Shown: positions 5,477 through 5,602 of the stretch, in pieces | Layout: every line of letters begins with the position of its first letter | Numbering within the stretch: position 1 is the stretch's first letter | Origin: Nitrospirota bacterium | GTDB lineage: Bacteria; Nitrospirota; Nitrospiria; Nitrospirales; UBA8639 | Length of the DNA: 5,602 nucleotides | Assembly (NCBI GenBank): GCA_029881175.1 | Contig: JAOUNC010000208.1 | Location: 1-5,602 of the forward strand | Direction of reading: 5' to 3' | Program-made: the position numbers and the translations under genes | The notes under the pieces: generated by a model | What the model saw: only the letters and a program-made list of their open reading frames with translations | The model's database searches: none | What the model was told of the DNA's origin: nothing

Positions 5477-5602
5477 GTGATTAAAATCCTAACACAGGAA
5501 TATCAGACTGGAAAAGAAGGTGAAGACAATTTCCGCACAATGATGATGATTGACAACGAAGCAAGATATGAATGTCAGGCGTCGTTTGACTTATCAAAAA
5601 GG
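5477..5602 (+). CDS. Possible start of an unidentified gene, cut by the right edge
   Basis: A + strand frame is open from 5441, just after an in-frame TAA at 5438-5440, to the last base. The first usable start is GTG at 5477, and three consecutive ATG codons follow at 5540-5548. The residues after GTG (IKILTQEYQTGKEGEDNFRT and on to ARYECQASFDLSKR) have a balanced, protein-like composition without low complexity. No convincing ribosome binding site precedes either start. If real, it diverges from the YggX-like gene with about 60 bp or more between starts. Only about 42 codons are visible, and no family is recognised. It could equally be non-coding intergenic sequence. Confidence 0.3.
   Translation, partial: MIKILTQEYQTGKEGEDNFRTMMMIDNEARYECQASFDLSKR
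5486..5514 (-). promoter_or_regulatory. Possible sigma-70-like promoter for the YggX-like gene
   Basis: On the - strand TTTCCA (5514-5509) and TAGGAT (5491-5486) are separated by exactly 17 bases, each matching four of six consensus positions. Transcription would start near 5479 and give a leader of about 60 bases containing the hairpin at 5442-5466. The match is imperfect and overlaps a possible reading frame on the other strand. Confidence 0.25.

Noticed and set aside
1..5602. Mobile element, phage, CRISPR, toxin-antitoxin or other defence system
   Set aside because: No transposase, integrase, terminal inverted repeats, direct-repeat arrays or paired small toxin-like genes are visible; the recognisable genes are housekeeping or envelope genes.

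Overview
The window looks like ordinary chromosomal DNA of a Gram-negative bacterium, about half G+C. It carries an AmpG-type muropeptide permease, a YqgE/AlgH-family protein and a YggX-like protein. The secreted gametolysin-type protease with cysteine-paired Ig-like repeats, together with a YggX variant that has two extra CxxC pairs, suggests a non-proteobacterial Gram-negative lineage. A Nitrospira-like organism (Nitrospirota) is my best guess. It is an inference from protein style, not something the sequence proves.

Layout, left to right. (1) Up to 2426 (+): the 3' part of a large secreted zinc metalloprotease (peptidase M11 type) whose N-terminus and signal peptide lie outside the window. 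A catalytic domain is followed by three tandem NEW3-like repeats, one fibronectin type III domain and a short Gly/basic tail. (2) 2427-2573: an intergenic gap with a strong hairpin terminator at 2502-2538 that can probably serve both converging genes. (3) 2574-3848 (-): ampG. (4) About 146 bp of divergent intergenic DNA. (5) 3995-4402 (+): a small tryptophan-rich protein of unknown function. (6) 4430-4996 (-): yqgE, ending 27 bp from the end of the unknown gene. (7) 5145-5417 (-): a 90-residue Fe(2+)-trafficking-protein homologue with four zinc-ribbon-like cysteines, preceded by an excellent ribosome binding site and a leader hairpin. (8) 5477 to the right edge (+): a reading frame still open at the edge, possibly the start of another gene.

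The genes do not form one operon: directions alternate (+, -, +, -, -, and possibly +). Only yggX-like and yqgE are co-directional, with about 150 bp between them. There are loose themes of cell envelope (AmpG recycling, secreted protease, YqgE) and of iron/redox (YggX-like), but nothing in the layout shows a shared pathway. I found no tRNA, rRNA, insertion sequence, CRISPR array or phage signature. I see no convincing new multigene system here. The most interesting items are the four-cysteine YggX variant, the protease's cysteine-paired repeats and the unknown Trp-rich gene.
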